64,000 bases of DNA from DASRDR01 sp035550795 (lineage in GTDB: Bacteria > Methylomirabilota > Methylomirabilia > Rokubacteriales > DASRDR01), in the NCBI GenBank assembly GCA_035550795.1, contig DASZOL010000008.1:124001-188000 (forward strand), read 5' to 3'. Shown here piece by piece: positions 15,674-24,523 of this stretch (position 1 is the stretch's first letter; the number at the start of each line of letters is the position of its first letter). Under the pieces are notes generated by a model that was given only the letters and a program-made list of their open reading frames with translations, was not told the origin of the DNA and ran no database searches. A program made the translations under genes and the position numbers.

Positions 15674-16906
15674 GTGACCCCCCCGCCGCGCAGGGCCGTC
15701 GTGTCCTGGCTCATCTACGACTTCGCCAACTCCGCGTACGTCGCGGTGATCCCCGCCACCGTGTATGCGAAGTACTACGCCCTCTCGGTCGTGGGTAACG
15801 AGCGTGGCGAGGGCGACTTCTGGTGGGGCGTCGCGGTGACGCTCTCGATGGTGATCGTCGCCGTCGCCTCGCCGCCGCTCGGCGCGATCGCGGACCACGC
15901 AGGCCTCCGGAAGCGCTTCCTCGCGATCCTCACCTACATCTCCGTCGGGGCGACGGCGCTCATGGCCACCGTCGACACGGGCGAGGTCCTCTGGGGGCTG
16001 ATCTTGGCCGTCGTGGGAACGATCGGCTTCGAGGCGGCCGTCGTCTACTACAACGCCTACCTCCCCGAGCTCGCCGACGAGACGCGGCGCGGCCGGCTCT
16101 CCGCCTACGGGTTCGCGACGGGCTACGCCGGCTCGGCCCTCGCGCTTCTCGCCGCCCTGCCCTTCGCGCTCGGTGGTCGGTACGGCGGCGCGTTCCTGAC
16201 GGCGGCGGGCCTCTTCGGCGCCTTCGCGCTGCCCGCCATGCTGTACCTGCCGGCCGACCGGCCGGGCGCCCTCACCCCGGCCCAGGCGGTCCGCATCGGC
16301 TTCACCAGGACGGCGGCGACTCTCCGGCAGCTCCGCGCCCTCCCCGATCTCCGCGGGTTCCTCGTCGCCTACCTGTTCTTCGAGGACGGCATCAACACGG
16401 TCGTGTACTTCTCTTCCATCTTCGCCGGGCACACGCTCGGCTTCTCGACGGCCGAGGTCATCGGGCTCTACTTCGTCGTCCAGCTCTCGGCGCTCGCCGG
16501 GGCGTGGCTCTGGGCGCGCCCGATCGACACCTGGGGGCCGCGCCGCGTGGTGATGGTCACCCTGGTCCAGTGGTGCGCCGTCGTGATCGCCGCGTACTTC
16601 GTGGCGACGAAGGGCCAGTTCTACGTCGTCGCCATCCTGGCCGGGACGGGCCTCGGCGCCGTCCAGGCCGCTGCGCGCGCCTTCATGGCGAGCCTGATCC
16701 CGCGGGGCCGGGAAGCCGAGCTCTTCGGCTTCTACTCGCTCTGCGGAAAGACGGCGGCCGTGATGGGACCGATCATCTTCGGCACGGTCTCGCGCATGAC
16801 GGGCGGGAACCAGCGCGCGGCGATCCTTGCGGTCGGCGTGATGTTCGTCGTCGGGCTCGTCCTGCTCTCGCGCGTCCGGGCGGGCGGCCCGAGCGCCGGC
16901 ACCTGA
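15674..16906 (+). CDS. MFS transporter of the UMF1/ATG22-like family
   Basis: 410 residues, about 12 membrane segments. It starts with the family mark SWLIYDFANSAYVAVIPATVY near residue 11 and has LGAIADHAGLRKRFL as the loop between helices 2 and 3, FEAAVVYYNAYLPELADE and GRLSAYGFATGYAGSALAL in the middle, and FFEDGINTVVYF at the start of the second half. All of these are typical of bacterial ATG22-like MFS proteins, which may export amino acids or small metabolites. Substrate unknown. GTG start lies seven bases after TATCCT, suggesting a leaderless message. Confidence 0.88.
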   Translation: MTPPPRRAVVSWLIYDFANSAYVAVIPATVYAKYYALSVVGNERGEGDFWWGVAVTLSMVIVAVASPPLGAIADHAGLRKRFLAILTYISVGATALMATVDTGEVLWGLILAVVGTIGFEAAVVYYNAYLPELADETRRGRLSAYGFATGYAGSALALLAALPFALGGRYGGAFLTAAGLFGAFALPAMLYLPADRPGALTPAQAVRIGFTRTAATLRQLRALPDLRGFLVAYLFFEDGINTVVYFSSIFAGHTLGFSTAEVIGLYFVVQLSALAGAWLWARPIDTWGPRRVVMVTLVQWCAVVIAAYFVATKGQFYVVAILAGTGLGAVQAAARAFMASLIPRGREAELFGFYSLCGKTAAVMGPIIFGTVSRMTGGNQRAAILAVGVMFVVGLVLLSRVRAGGPSAGT

Positions 16907-16937
16907 CCGCCGCCCCGGACGGCGCGGGGCCGCTCCT

Positions 16938-17022
16938 CCTCAGTCCACCTGGGGGGACCGGCGGCGCTCCGCCCCCAGACCCCTCGCGCGGCGCCGAAGG
17001 GGTTGGTCCACGGCCTCTCAGG
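16938..17022. repeat. Intergenic hairpin repeat, copy 2
   Basis: Begins CCTCAGTCCACCTGGGGGG, contains CTGGGGG and CCCCCAG as a 7-bp inverted repeat around ACCGGCGGCGCTCCG, continues with ACCCCT and ends GGTCCACGGCCTCTCAG. The block order equals that of 4580-4700. The terminal words vary together: TTCAC at both ends of copy 1, TCCAC at both ends of copy 2. It ends on the stop codon of the DAO-GcvT gene. Confidence 0.55.
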
Positions 17023-19459
17023 CGCGGATGCGCGCGCCCTGCGGGTCGTACAGGACATCGGGCGCGACCCGGGCGGGAACCCGCTCGCCGAAGACCTCGA
17101 CCTCGAGCGTCGTGTCCACGGCCTGGGCGACGTCGAGCGGCAGGTACACGAGCCCGATGTTACGCCCCACGGTGTAGCCGTAGCCGCCGCTCCTGAGGCG
17201 CCCCAGCACCCGGCCGTCCTTCCACACCGCCTCGCCGCCGTAGATCGTGGAGGCTGGGTCCATCGTCACCGTCGTCAGACGGCGGGCGGCTCCCTCCGCC
17301 TTGACCCGCCGCAGGGCGTCACTCCCGATGAAGTCGCCCTTCCCCGGGCGGACGCAGAACCCGAGCCCCGCCTCGTACGGATTGTCCGCCGGCGTGATGT
17401 CCGCGCTCCAGTACCGGTACCCCTTCTCCAGCCTGAGCGAGTCGAGCGCCTTGTAGCCCACCGGCCGGATGCCGGCCGGCCGACCCGCGTCGAGAAGCGC
17501 GTCCCAGACGGCTCCGGCCCCGTCGGCCGGCGCATAGAGCTCCCAGCCCATCTCGCCCACGTAGGTGACCCGCTGGGCCCAGACGTCGGTGGAGGCGACG
17601 CGGAGCCACCGCGCGCTCAGATACGGGAATGCGGCAGTCGACACGTCGGCGGACGTCACGGCCGCCAGGATGCCGCGGGCGGCCGGGCCCCACAGCCCGA
17701 TCACGGCCAGCTCGTCGGTGACCTCGCGGACCTCGACCGAGCCGTCCCGCGGCAGGTGCATCCGGATCCAGCCGAGATCGCCCGGGACAAAGCCCGAGCC
17801 CGTCACCACGCGGAAGTGGCGTTCGGCCAGCCGGATCACCGTGACGTCGGCCTCGATTCCCCCGCGCGGGTTGAGGAACTGCGTGTAGACGACGCTCCCG
17901 GGCGGCTTCCCGACGTCGTTGTCGCACAGCCGCTGGAGGAGGGCCAGCGCACCCGGGCCCCGAACATCGAGCTTTCCGAACGAGGTCATGTCGAGGAGAC
18001 CCGCGGTCTCCCGGACGGCCCGGTGCTCCTCGCCGACGCGGGTGAAGAAGGCCGGCCGCCCCCAGCCCCACGCGCGCTGCTCCGCTCCAGCGCGGCGGCC
18101 GGGCCGTCCCGGTTCGAAGTAGATGACGCGCTCCCAGCCGTTCTTCTCGCCGAAGACCCCACCCAGGGCCAGGCAGCGCCCGTCGAGCGGGGACAGGCGC
18201 CGCTCGCGCACCGACTCGTTCTCGTCGTGCGGATAGCGGAGCATGTAGTAGTAGCGATAGGATTCGCGCGCGCGCGCCGCCGCGAAGGCCCGGTCCTCGA
18301 AGACCGGCCCGAAGCGCCGCACGTTCAACTCGCTCACGTCGTAGGGCGGCTCGCCCTCGACGAGCCACTCGGCCAGGATGTCCCCGATCGCCGCGCCCGC
18401 GCCGAACCCGGTGTGCGAGAGCCCGGCCGCGGCCCAGAAGCCCGGCACCCCTGGCACGGGCCCGAGAAGCGGCCGGCTGTCCGGGGTGATCCCCTCGGGC
18501 CCGTTGGTGAGATGGGCCATCTCGGCCCGGGCGAGGACCGGCACGCGGCGGACCGCGCCCTCCATGATCTCGCCGAACAGCTCCCAGTCGGACGGGAGGA
18601 GCCGCTGAGTGAAGTCCCACGGCACTCCGTCGACGGACCAGGCCACCGGCTCCCGCTCGAAGCCCCCGATCAGGAAGCCGCCGACCTCCTCCCGGAGGTA
18701 CACCAGGTTCTCCGGGTCCCGGAGGCACGGGGTCTGCCGCGGGAGCTCGTGGCCGGCGATCGGCTTCGTCGTGAGGTGCTGGTGAATTAACGGCGTGATC
18801 GGCAGGTTCACCCCCGCCATCGCGGCCACCTGGCGGCCCCACATGCCGGCAGCGTTGATCACGGTCTCCGCCCGCACCGCGCCCCGGTCGGTCACCACGC
18901 CGGCGACGGCGCCGTCGGCCGACCGATCGATCCCCGTCACGCGGACGCCCGTCTCGACGGCCACTCCCAGGGCGCGGGCACGCCGCGCGAGCTCGGTCGT
19001 CGCCCCGCTCGGGTCGATCCATCCATCCCCCGGCAGGTACATCGCCCCGTGGAGGTCGTCGGGCGACATGAGCGGAAACAGCCGGAGCGCCTCGGCGGCC
19101 GAGATCGTGTCCACGTCGAGACCCAGGGCGCGTGCGGTGCCCACCTGCCGCCGGAGGAAGAGCCACTGGTCTCGGCTCGACGCGACCCGGAGGCTTCCGA
19201 CCTCGTGCCAGTGCTCTGGCGCGCCCGGCGACTGCTGGAGGCTCCGGTAGAGGCGGATGGAGTACTGCCGCATGCGCATGATCGTCGGGGAGGTGTGGAA
19301 GTGCGTCACCATCCCGGCGGCGTGCCACGTCGACCCGCTCGTGAGCTCGCCCTTGTCGAGGAGCAGCACGTCGGTCCATCCCTTGCGCGCCAGATGATAG
19401 GCGATGCTGCAGCCGGCGATGCCGCCCCCGACGATCACGACTCGCGCCTGGTCTCTCAC
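17018..19459 (-). CDS. FAD-dependent DAO-GcvT fusion oxidoreductase (dimethylglycine/sarcosine dehydrogenase type)
   Basis: 813 residues. Residues 1-380 form a DAO domain with VVIVGGGIAGCSIAYHLAR and LTSGSTWHAAGM; the His in the latter is where FAD is covalently held in dimethylglycine and sarcosine dehydrogenases. An FAO_M linker (RFGPVFEDRAFA) follows and the last 430 residues are a GcvT-type aminomethyltransferase domain (LDMTSFGKLDVRGPGAL, GEMGWELYAP, KALDSLRLEKGYRYW). Such enzymes demethylate N-methyl glycine derivatives and hand the one-carbon unit to tetrahydrofolate. The tctABC transport genes directly upstream might import the substrate, but that link is only positional. GGGGAGG precedes the GTG start. 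Confidence 0.9.
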   Translation of the reverse strand: MRDQARVVIVGGGIAGCSIAYHLARKGWTDVLLLDKGELTSGSTWHAAGMVTHFHTSPTIMRMRQYSIRLYRSLQQSPGAPEHWHEVGSLRVASSRDQWLFLRRQVGTARALGLDVDTISAAEALRLFPLMSPDDLHGAMYLPGDGWIDPSGATTELARRARALGVAVETGVRVTGIDRSADGAVAGVVTDRGAVRAETVINAAGMWGRQVAAMAGVNLPITPLIHQHLTTKPIAGHELPRQTPCLRDPENLVYLREEVGGFLIGGFEREPVAWSVDGVPWDFTQRLLPSDWELFGEIMEGAVRRVPVLARAEMAHLTNGPEGITPDSRPLLGPVPGVPGFWAAAGLSHTGFGAGAAIGDILAEWLVEGEPPYDVSELNVRRFGPVFEDRAFAAARARESYRYYYMLRYPHDENESVRERRLSPLDGRCLALGGVFGEKNGWERVIYFEPGRPGRRAGAEQRAWGWGRPAFFTRVGEEHRAVRETAGLLDMTSFGKLDVRGPGALALLQRLCDNDVGKPPGSVVYTQFLNPRGGIEADVTVIRLAERHFRVVTGSGFVPGDLGWIRMHLPRDGSVEVREVTDELAVIGLWGPAARGILAAVTSADVSTAAFPYLSARWLRVASTDVWAQRVTYVGEMGWELYAPADGAGAVWDALLDAGRPAGIRPVGYKALDSLRLEKGYRYWSADITPADNPYEAGLGFCVRPGKGDFIGSDALRRVKAEGAARRLTTVTMDPASTIYGGEAVWKDGRVLGRLRSGGYGYTVGRNIGLVYLPLDVAQAVDTTLEVEVFGERVPARVAPDVLYDPQGARIRA

Positions 19460-19606
19460 GTGCCTCCCCGAATCCGTGGCTCGACGGGCGACGCTACATT
19501 CTTCCCGCGCCGTCCCGGGCCGTCAATGAAGGAGCACGGACCCGCGGCGCCCGGCCGGAGGTCCCGGCGGCCGGCGCCCGCCGCGCCGGCCGAGCACGCG
19601 CGCCGC

Positions 19607-21109
19607 CTACGCCGGGGCCACCCGCCGCCGGCGTCGCCAGGCCCAGGTCAGCAGGGGCAGGAGGAGATAGAGGATCGCGGCCGCGAGGAGCGCCGCGGCG
19701 ATCGGGCGCTGCCAGAAGATCCCGTAGTCCCCGCGGGAGATGATGAGCGCGCGCCGGAAGTGCGTCTCGAGCATCGGGGCCAGGATGAGCCCGAGCACGA
19801 TCGGCGCGATGGGGAATCCGTAGCGCTGCAGGATCAGGCCGATCACGCCGAAGACCACCATCACCCACAGGTCGAAGACGTTGCCGCTGACGGCGTAGGT
19901 CCCGGTGAAGCAGAACAGGAGGATCAGCGGCATGAGGATGCGCGTCGGGACCCGCAGGAGCTGCACCCAGAGACGGATGAGCGGGAGGTTGAGGATGAGG
20001 AGCACGACGTTGCCGATGTACATGCTCGCGATGAGGCCCCAGACGAGCTGGGGGTTCTTCTCGAACAGGAGCGGCCCGGGACGCAGGCCCCAGAGCATGA
20101 GCGCGCCGAGCATGACGGCGGTGGTGCCCGAGCCCGGGACGCCCAGGGTCAGGAGCGGCACCATGGCCCCGCCGCTTGCCGCGTTGTTGGCCGTTTCCGG
20201 CGCCGCCACACCCTCGATGACACCCGTGCCGAAGCGTTCCGGGTAGCGGGACGCCCGCTTCTCCGCCAGGTACGCCAGGATCGAGGCGAGGGTCGCGCCG
20301 GCGCCGGGCAACACGCCCACGACGAAGCCGATGAGCGACGCCCGGGGCAGCGTCCACCGGCAGGCGTGCCAGTCGGCTCGGCTCGGCAGGTAGCCGCGAA
20401 TGGGCGCCGCGTACACCTCTTGCCTCAGCGCGCGGGACGCGGTCGACAGGACCTCGGCCACCGCGAACAGCCCGATCGTCACGGGGAGGAACTCGAGGCC
20501 GTCCAGGAGGCTCGGCATCCCGAACGTGAACCGCGGCGTCCCCGTCAGGGGATCGCCGCCGATCGTGCCGAGGAGCAGGCCGAAGACGCCCGTCAGCAGG
20601 CCCTTGGCGACGGATTCCCCCGTGAGCCCGCCGAGCGTGAGGAGCGCGAGGACCATGATGGCGAAGTACTCGGCCGGGCCGAACTCCAGCGCGACCCGAA
20701 CCAGGGGGCGCGCGACGAGCATCAGCAGGACAACGCTCGTGGTGCCCGCCACGAACGAGCCGATGGCCGCCATCCCCAGCGCCGGCCCCGCCCGCCCCTG
20801 CCGGGCCATCTGGTAGCCGTCGAGGCACGTCATGACGGACGAGGTCTCACCGGGCGTGTTGATGAGGATCGCCGTCGTGGAGCCGCCGTACTGGGAGCCG
20901 TAGTAGATGCCGGCCAGCATGATCAGCGCCGCGGTGGGATCCATGCCGAAGGTGAAGGGCACGAGCATGGCCACCGTCGTCACGGGACCGATGCCCGGCA
21001 GGACCCCGATTGCCGTGCCGACCACCGCGCCGATGAGGCAGTAGAGAAGGTTCACCGGCGTGAGCGCGACGGCGAACCCCAAGCCGAGGTGCTGCAGGAG
21101 GTCGCTCAC
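19607..21109 (-). CDS. tctA: Tripartite tricarboxylate transporter permease TctA
   Basis: 500 residues and about 11-12 hydrophobic helices, the normal size of TctA. Signatures: VGTAIGVLPGIGPVTTVAML near residue 28, YYGSQYGGSTTAILINTPGE near 70, and a second GVLPGAGATLASILAY half-repeat near 265, with LTLGVPGSGTTAVMLGALM. The large subunit carries the substrate across the inner membrane, driven by the ion gradient, after delivery by the periplasmic TctC. The upstream tctB is separated by 33 bases and tctC by a further 61, all in the same direction. Confidence 0.93.
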   Translation of the reverse strand: MSDLLQHLGLGFAVALTPVNLLYCLIGAVVGTAIGVLPGIGPVTTVAMLVPFTFGMDPTAALIMLAGIYYGSQYGGSTTAILINTPGETSSVMTCLDGYQMARQGRAGPALGMAAIGSFVAGTTSVVLLMLVARPLVRVALEFGPAEYFAIMVLALLTLGGLTGESVAKGLLTGVFGLLLGTIGGDPLTGTPRFTFGMPSLLDGLEFLPVTIGLFAVAEVLSTASRALRQEVYAAPIRGYLPSRADWHACRWTLPRASLIGFVVGVLPGAGATLASILAYLAEKRASRYPERFGTGVIEGVAAPETANNAASGGAMVPLLTLGVPGSGTTAVMLGALMLWGLRPGPLLFEKNPQLVWGLIASMYIGNVVLLILNLPLIRLWVQLLRVPTRILMPLILLFCFTGTYAVSGNVFDLWVMVVFGVIGLILQRYGFPIAPIVLGLILAPMLETHFRRALIISRGDYGIFWQRPIAAALLAAAILYLLLPLLTWAWRRRRRVAPA

Positions 21110-21142
21110 CGCGGCCGTCCTCGGCGCTCGGTCATCGCGGAC

Positions 21143-21613
21143 TCAGTATGCCCACCGCTCCAGGGCGCCGAGCGGGAGGGGCACCTTGAGCCCGAGCCCG
21201 AATACGACGTAGGTCGCGATGGTGGCGAAGACCGACAGCGCCAGGACGACGCTCCAGCGCCGCTCGCCGTAGACCGCCAGTAGGAACGCGAGCACGGGGG
21301 CGGTGGCGACGAGGAACCCCAGCCGCTCGAACAGCAGCGCGTAGCAGCCCATCGCCCCGACCATCGCGAGCGGCCGGGCCAGCCCGCTGCCGGTGGTCTC
21401 GGCCGTCCCCGGGGAGTCGTCCGGGGTCCGTGCCCGACCGAGCGCGATCACGCCGCCCAGCAGCATCATCAGCACGCCGAGCAGGATGGGCAGGAAGCGG
21501 CTCCCCGGCCCGCCCGTCGCGGTGCCTTCGCGCAGCCCCGCGGCGAGAACGACGGTGCCGAGGCCGAGGGCGGCCGCCGACGCTCCCACGATCCGGTCGC
21601 CGTCCCAGCTCAC
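21143..21613 (-). CDS. tctB: Tripartite tricarboxylate transporter small subunit TctB
   Basis: 156 residues, GTG start, four hydrophobic segments in two pairs (GASAAALGLGTVVLAAGL, FLPILLGVLMMLLGGVI, LAMVGAMGCYALLFERLGFLVATAPV and the final VVLALSVFATIATYVVFGLGL). Size, topology and place between tctC and tctA identify it; sequence is weakly conserved in this family. The FERLGFLVAT turn is characteristic. It forms the inner-membrane complex with TctA. Confidence 0.88.
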   Translation of the reverse strand: MSWDGDRIVGASAAALGLGTVVLAAGLREGTATGGPGSRFLPILLGVLMMLLGGVIALGRARTPDDSPGTAETTGSGLARPLAMVGAMGCYALLFERLGFLVATAPVLAFLLAVYGERRWSVVLALSVFATIATYVVFGLGLKVPLPLGALERWAY

Positions 21614-21674
21614 GCCAGGCCGGGCCGGGGCCCGCCCCGCGCCCGCCCAGGCGCGAGGCGGCCAGGCGCCACGG

Positions 21675-22652
21675 TCACTTCTTCAGCAGGCCAAGCTCGG
21701 CGAAGACGGCCTTGTCGATCTCCTGTTCCCGGTCGACCGCCTGGAGGAACGCCTCACCGGTGAGCCAGCCATCCTCGAGCACGCTCTTCTCGAGGAAGCC
21801 CTTCCTCCAGGTGTCGGTCTTACGCACCTTGTCGAGCGCGTTGACCCAGAAGTCGACCACGGGCTTGGGGAGGTTCCCCGGCCCGCCCAGGGCGCGCCAC
21901 TGGTTGCTGACCATGGCCACACCGAGCTCCTTCATCGTCTGGATCTTCGGGAGCCCCTTGAGCCGCTCCTCGTCGGCCACGGCGAGGGCGCGGACCTGCC
22001 CCGCCTCCAGCTGCCCGATGCACTCGTTCGGATTCGCCCACGCCGCGTCGACGTGGCCGCCCAACAGGTTCGTCATCACTTCCCCGCCGCTCTTGAAGGG
22101 CACGTAGGTGAAGTCCACCTTCGTCGCCTTGGTCAGGTTGATGTTCGCGATGTGATCGACCTGGCCGACGTTGGTCCCGCCGATGGAGAGACCCCCCTTG
22201 CCCTTGGCCCGCGCCGCCGCGAGGAGCTCCTGGACCGAGTTGAGCGGCGACTCCTTCCGGACGATGAGGAGGTTCACGTCGGTGACCATGCGCGCGAGGT
22301 AGGTGAAGTCCTTCCGGTAGCTCCAGGTCGCGTTGCCCTGGAGCTCCTGCTGCCAGTTCCCGGCATCGACGGCGACCAGGGTGTAGCCGTCGGGAGGCTT
22401 GTTGATGGCAAACGACTTGCCCACGACGCCGCTGCCCCCGGTTCGGTTGTTGACCGTCACCGGGACCGTCACCAGCTTCTGCTCCTCGAGGACCTTCACG
22501 ATCTGCCGCACCATGATGTCCGTGCCCCCGCCGGGCGCGTACGGCACCACGATCTCGATCGGCCGGCTCGGATAGTCCGCCGCCCCCGCGCCGCCCGGGA
22601 GTCCGGCCACGAGTCCGATCGCCAGCACCAGGAACGCCCGCCGCGTGCTCAT
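21675..22652 (-). CDS. tctC: Tripartite tricarboxylate transporter substrate-binding protein (Bug family)
   Basis: 325 residues. N-terminal signal peptide MSTRRAFLVLAIGLVAGLPG with a cut likely after GAGA. Mature start DYPSRPIEIVVPYAPGGGTD is the strongest Bug-family mark, followed by NRTGGSGVVG and TYVPFKSGGEVMTNLLGGHVDAA. The periplasmic Venus-flytrap protein binds carboxylates (or amides, nicotinates and others) and feeds TctAB. The ligand cannot be predicted. First gene of the tct operon; ribosome site GAGGAGG before the ATG. Confidence 0.93.
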   Translation of the reverse strand: MSTRRAFLVLAIGLVAGLPGGAGAADYPSRPIEIVVPYAPGGGTDIMVRQIVKVLEEQKLVTVPVTVNNRTGGSGVVGKSFAINKPPDGYTLVAVDAGNWQQELQGNATWSYRKDFTYLARMVTDVNLLIVRKESPLNSVQELLAAARAKGKGGLSIGGTNVGQVDHIANINLTKATKVDFTYVPFKSGGEVMTNLLGGHVDAAWANPNECIGQLEAGQVRALAVADEERLKGLPKIQTMKELGVAMVSNQWRALGGPGNLPKPVVDFWVNALDKVRKTDTWRKGFLEKSVLEDGWLTGEAFLQAVDREQEIDKAVFAELGLLKK

Positions 22653-23041
22653 GCGCGTGTCCTCCTCGGTGTAGTCGTCCCAACGCCTCGCGGTCCCCCG
22701 CGGGACTCGCCTCTCATCGCAGGATCATCATGGCCGTCGCCGCCGGCAGGGTCATGGCCAGGTGCAGGCCGATCAGCACGACGAGCCGCCCAATGAGCCG
22801 GCGCCGCGCGCCGTCTGGCGGCGGCGGCCGTCGTCCCGACGGGGCGGGCGGCCGGCGCGGCGCTCACGTGAGCCACGGCGAGGTTCCCCGCGGGGCTCCG
22901 GGCATGGCGTCACCATACCCGAGCCGCAGCGTGCGCCGCAACGGGGCCAACCGTCGGCGGGCAGGGCGCGAAGCCGGGGCGAACACTACAATTCCGCCTC
23001 GCAGCACGTGTCGTCGTGCTGTCGCGGGAGGCCCGCATCCC
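22653..23041. other. Gap with a -10 box, a small hairpin and no firm gene
   Basis: A minus-strand frame ending at 22719 encodes a hydrophobic stretch (LIGRLVVLIGLHLAMTLP) but has only a GTG inside it and no ribosome site; it could be a decayed membrane gene. On the plus strand TACAAT (22987-22992) looks like a -10 box; no -35 is seen. Just after it, CAGCAC (23002-23007) and GTGCTG (23016-23021) form a 6-bp hairpin in what would be the leader of the DapA-family remnant. Confidence 0.35.
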
Positions 23042-23329
23042 ATGGACCCGTCCACGATCGCCGGAATCTGGCCGATCCCCTACGCGTTCTTCGACGCGCG
23101 CGGGCACGTCGACCGCTCGGCCATGCGGCGCCAGATCGACGCCTGCGTGGTCGTGTTCCTGATGCAGTCAGTGGAGAACGTCATCAGCTACGGAAAGCGA
23201 GTGACCGCGCGCCGGCTCGGGCTCGGCGAGGTGCACGACCGTCCGCCCGCCGAGCCCCCCACCGCGTTCGGGCTCGCGGCGGCCGAGCGCCACGCCGCGC
23301 ATCTCGGCGCCTACGGCCCCGGGGCCTGA
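23042..23329 (+). pseudogene. DapA-family aldolase/deaminase remnant with a large internal deletion
   Basis: 95 codons. The first 37 (MDPSTIAGIWPIPYAFFDAR, then GHVDRSAMRRQIDACV) are the canonical N-terminus of dihydrodipicolinate-synthase-family proteins, including the first strand and helix. The frame then jumps directly to sequence like the C-terminus of the same family (MQSVENVISYGKRVTARRLG, then HDRPPAEPP). About 200 residues of barrel, with the Schiff-base Lys and the catalytic Tyr, are missing. The fusion is in frame. The neighbour on the right is a proline-racemase-family gene; in hydroxyproline catabolism a DapA-family deaminase works beside a hydroxyproline epimerase, so this may be what is left of that gene. 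Confidence 0.75.
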
Positions 23330-23377
23330 CGCGTCTCGCCCACGAGCCGCGGCGGCGGGGGGCGCGGGCGGCCGGTC

Positions 23378-24412
23378 TCAGATCGCCCGGAGCCAGGTAT
23401 CCGAGAGGGTGTAGCCCTCCGGGAACGGGTCCTCGGGGTCGCAGCCGTACTGACCGATGTCGGTGACCCATCCACGGCCGGCCACGGTCGTGATCACCGC
23501 GGGCTTCCGTCCGGCCCGCGTCGTGCCGACGATCTCGGCCAGGAAGTGGCTCCCGATGACCGACTCGTGGTCGAAGAGCTGCCCCTTGCGGATCTGACGC
23601 CGGGCGTGCATCACGGCCAGGCGGGCGGACGTCCCCGTCCCGCACGGCGAGCGGTCCAGGCGCCCAGGCGCCACGACGACGGTGTTCCGGGCAGTCAACC
23701 CGCGTCCCTTGCGGCGCAGCGGGCCCATGAACTCGGTGATCGTCACGTCGCGGATCTCGGGATTCTCCGGGTGCACGACGCGCAGCTGGTCGCGTGCCGC
23801 CATCCGGATCTTCTCGCCCACCGCGCAGATGTCCCGCGCCTCGTCCCGCGTGATCGCGAATCCCAGCGAGCGGGCGTCAACGAGCGCGTAGTGCATGCCG
23901 CCGTACGCGACGTCGAGCGCCACCGTGCCCACGCCGGGCACCTCGACGGGCGCATCGAGGTGCTGGACGAACGCCGGCACGTTGCGGAACTTCACCTGGA
24001 GGACGCGGCCGCCCTGACATCGGCAGGTCACCTCGATCAGCCCGGCCGGCGCCTCCAGCGTCAGGCGCGTCTCCGGCTCCCGCATCGGGAGGATGCCCGT
24101 CTCCAGGATCGCCGTGACGGTGCAGATCGTGTTGGAGCCCGACATGGGCGGGTACTCCTCCGATTCCATGATCACGTACCCGAGCGCCGCCTTGGGATGG
24201 CTGGACGGCAGCACGACGTTCGCGCTGTGGACGGCGGCGCCGCGCGGCTCGAACAGCAGGAACTTCCGGAGGCCGTCGTTGTGGCGGGCGAGCCAGCGCA
24301 TCTTGTCGAACATGGTCCGGCCGGGCACGTCGATGACGCCCCCGGTCACGACTTTCGCGTACTCGCCCTCGGCATGCACCCCGACCGCCGTCAACGTCCG
24401 CTTCCAGCGCAT
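23378..24412 (-). CDS. Proline racemase family: hydroxyproline epimerase / trans-3-hydroxyproline dehydratase-like
   Basis: 344 residues, full length for the family. The second catalytic Cys is kept in DRSPCGTGTSARLA (about residue 257). The first is replaced: YPPMSGSNTIC near residue 91 has Ser where racemases have Cys in MCGHG. Cys-Cys pairs make racemases and 4-epimerases; Thr-Cys pairs are trans-3-hydroxyproline dehydratases; Ser-Cys members have been associated with dehydratase-type or mixed activity. A hydroxyproline-related role is thus likely, with dehydration favoured. Ribosome site GAGGAGG; promoter 24443-24471. It faces the DapA-family remnant tail to tail. Confidence 0.85.
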   Translation of the reverse strand: MRWKRTLTAVGVHAEGEYAKVVTGGVIDVPGRTMFDKMRWLARHNDGLRKFLLFEPRGAAVHSANVVLPSSHPKAALGYVIMESEEYPPMSGSNTICTVTAILETGILPMREPETRLTLEAPAGLIEVTCRCQGGRVLQVKFRNVPAFVQHLDAPVEVPGVGTVALDVAYGGMHYALVDARSLGFAITRDEARDICAVGEKIRMAARDQLRVVHPENPEIRDVTITEFMGPLRRKGRGLTARNTVVVAPGRLDRSPCGTGTSARLAVMHARRQIRKGQLFDHESVIGSHFLAEIVGTTRAGRKPAVITTVAGRGWVTDIGQYGCDPEDPFPEGYTLSDTWLRAI

Positions 24413-24442
24413 GAGCCCTCCTCGCGCATGTGCGCGCGCCCC

Positions 24443-24471
24443 GGTCTACCAGAAGCGTCGACGTCACTCAA
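24443..24471 (-). promoter_or_regulatory. Putative promoter of the proline-racemase-family gene
   Basis: Minus strand TTGAGT (24466-24471), 17 bases, TAGACC (24443-24448), about 30 bases before the ATG at 24412. Back to back with the rightward promoter at 24488. Confidence 0.45.
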
Positions 24472-24487
24472 CCCCCCCGCCTCCGGC

Positions 24488-24517
24488 TTGTCGCGGGCGG
24501 GCGGGACCTCCTATGAT
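24488..24517 (+). promoter_or_regulatory. Putative promoter of the mini-ORF / 720-aa membrane protein
   Basis: TTGTCG (24488-24493), 18 bases, TATGAT (24512-24517). Six bases later stands a GTG that opens a 20-codon frame, so the transcript would be leaderless. Confidence 0.5.
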
Positions 24518-24523
24518 GCGGCC

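Noticed and set aside
19049..21283. 744-codon plus-strand frame over the GcvT and TctA genes.
   Set aside because: Complement of real genes; Arg/Asp/His-rich low-complexity translation without any motif.
22719..22866. Small hydrophobic minus-strand frame between tctC and the DapA-family remnant.
   Set aside because: No ribosome site or proper start; mentioned only as a possible relic.
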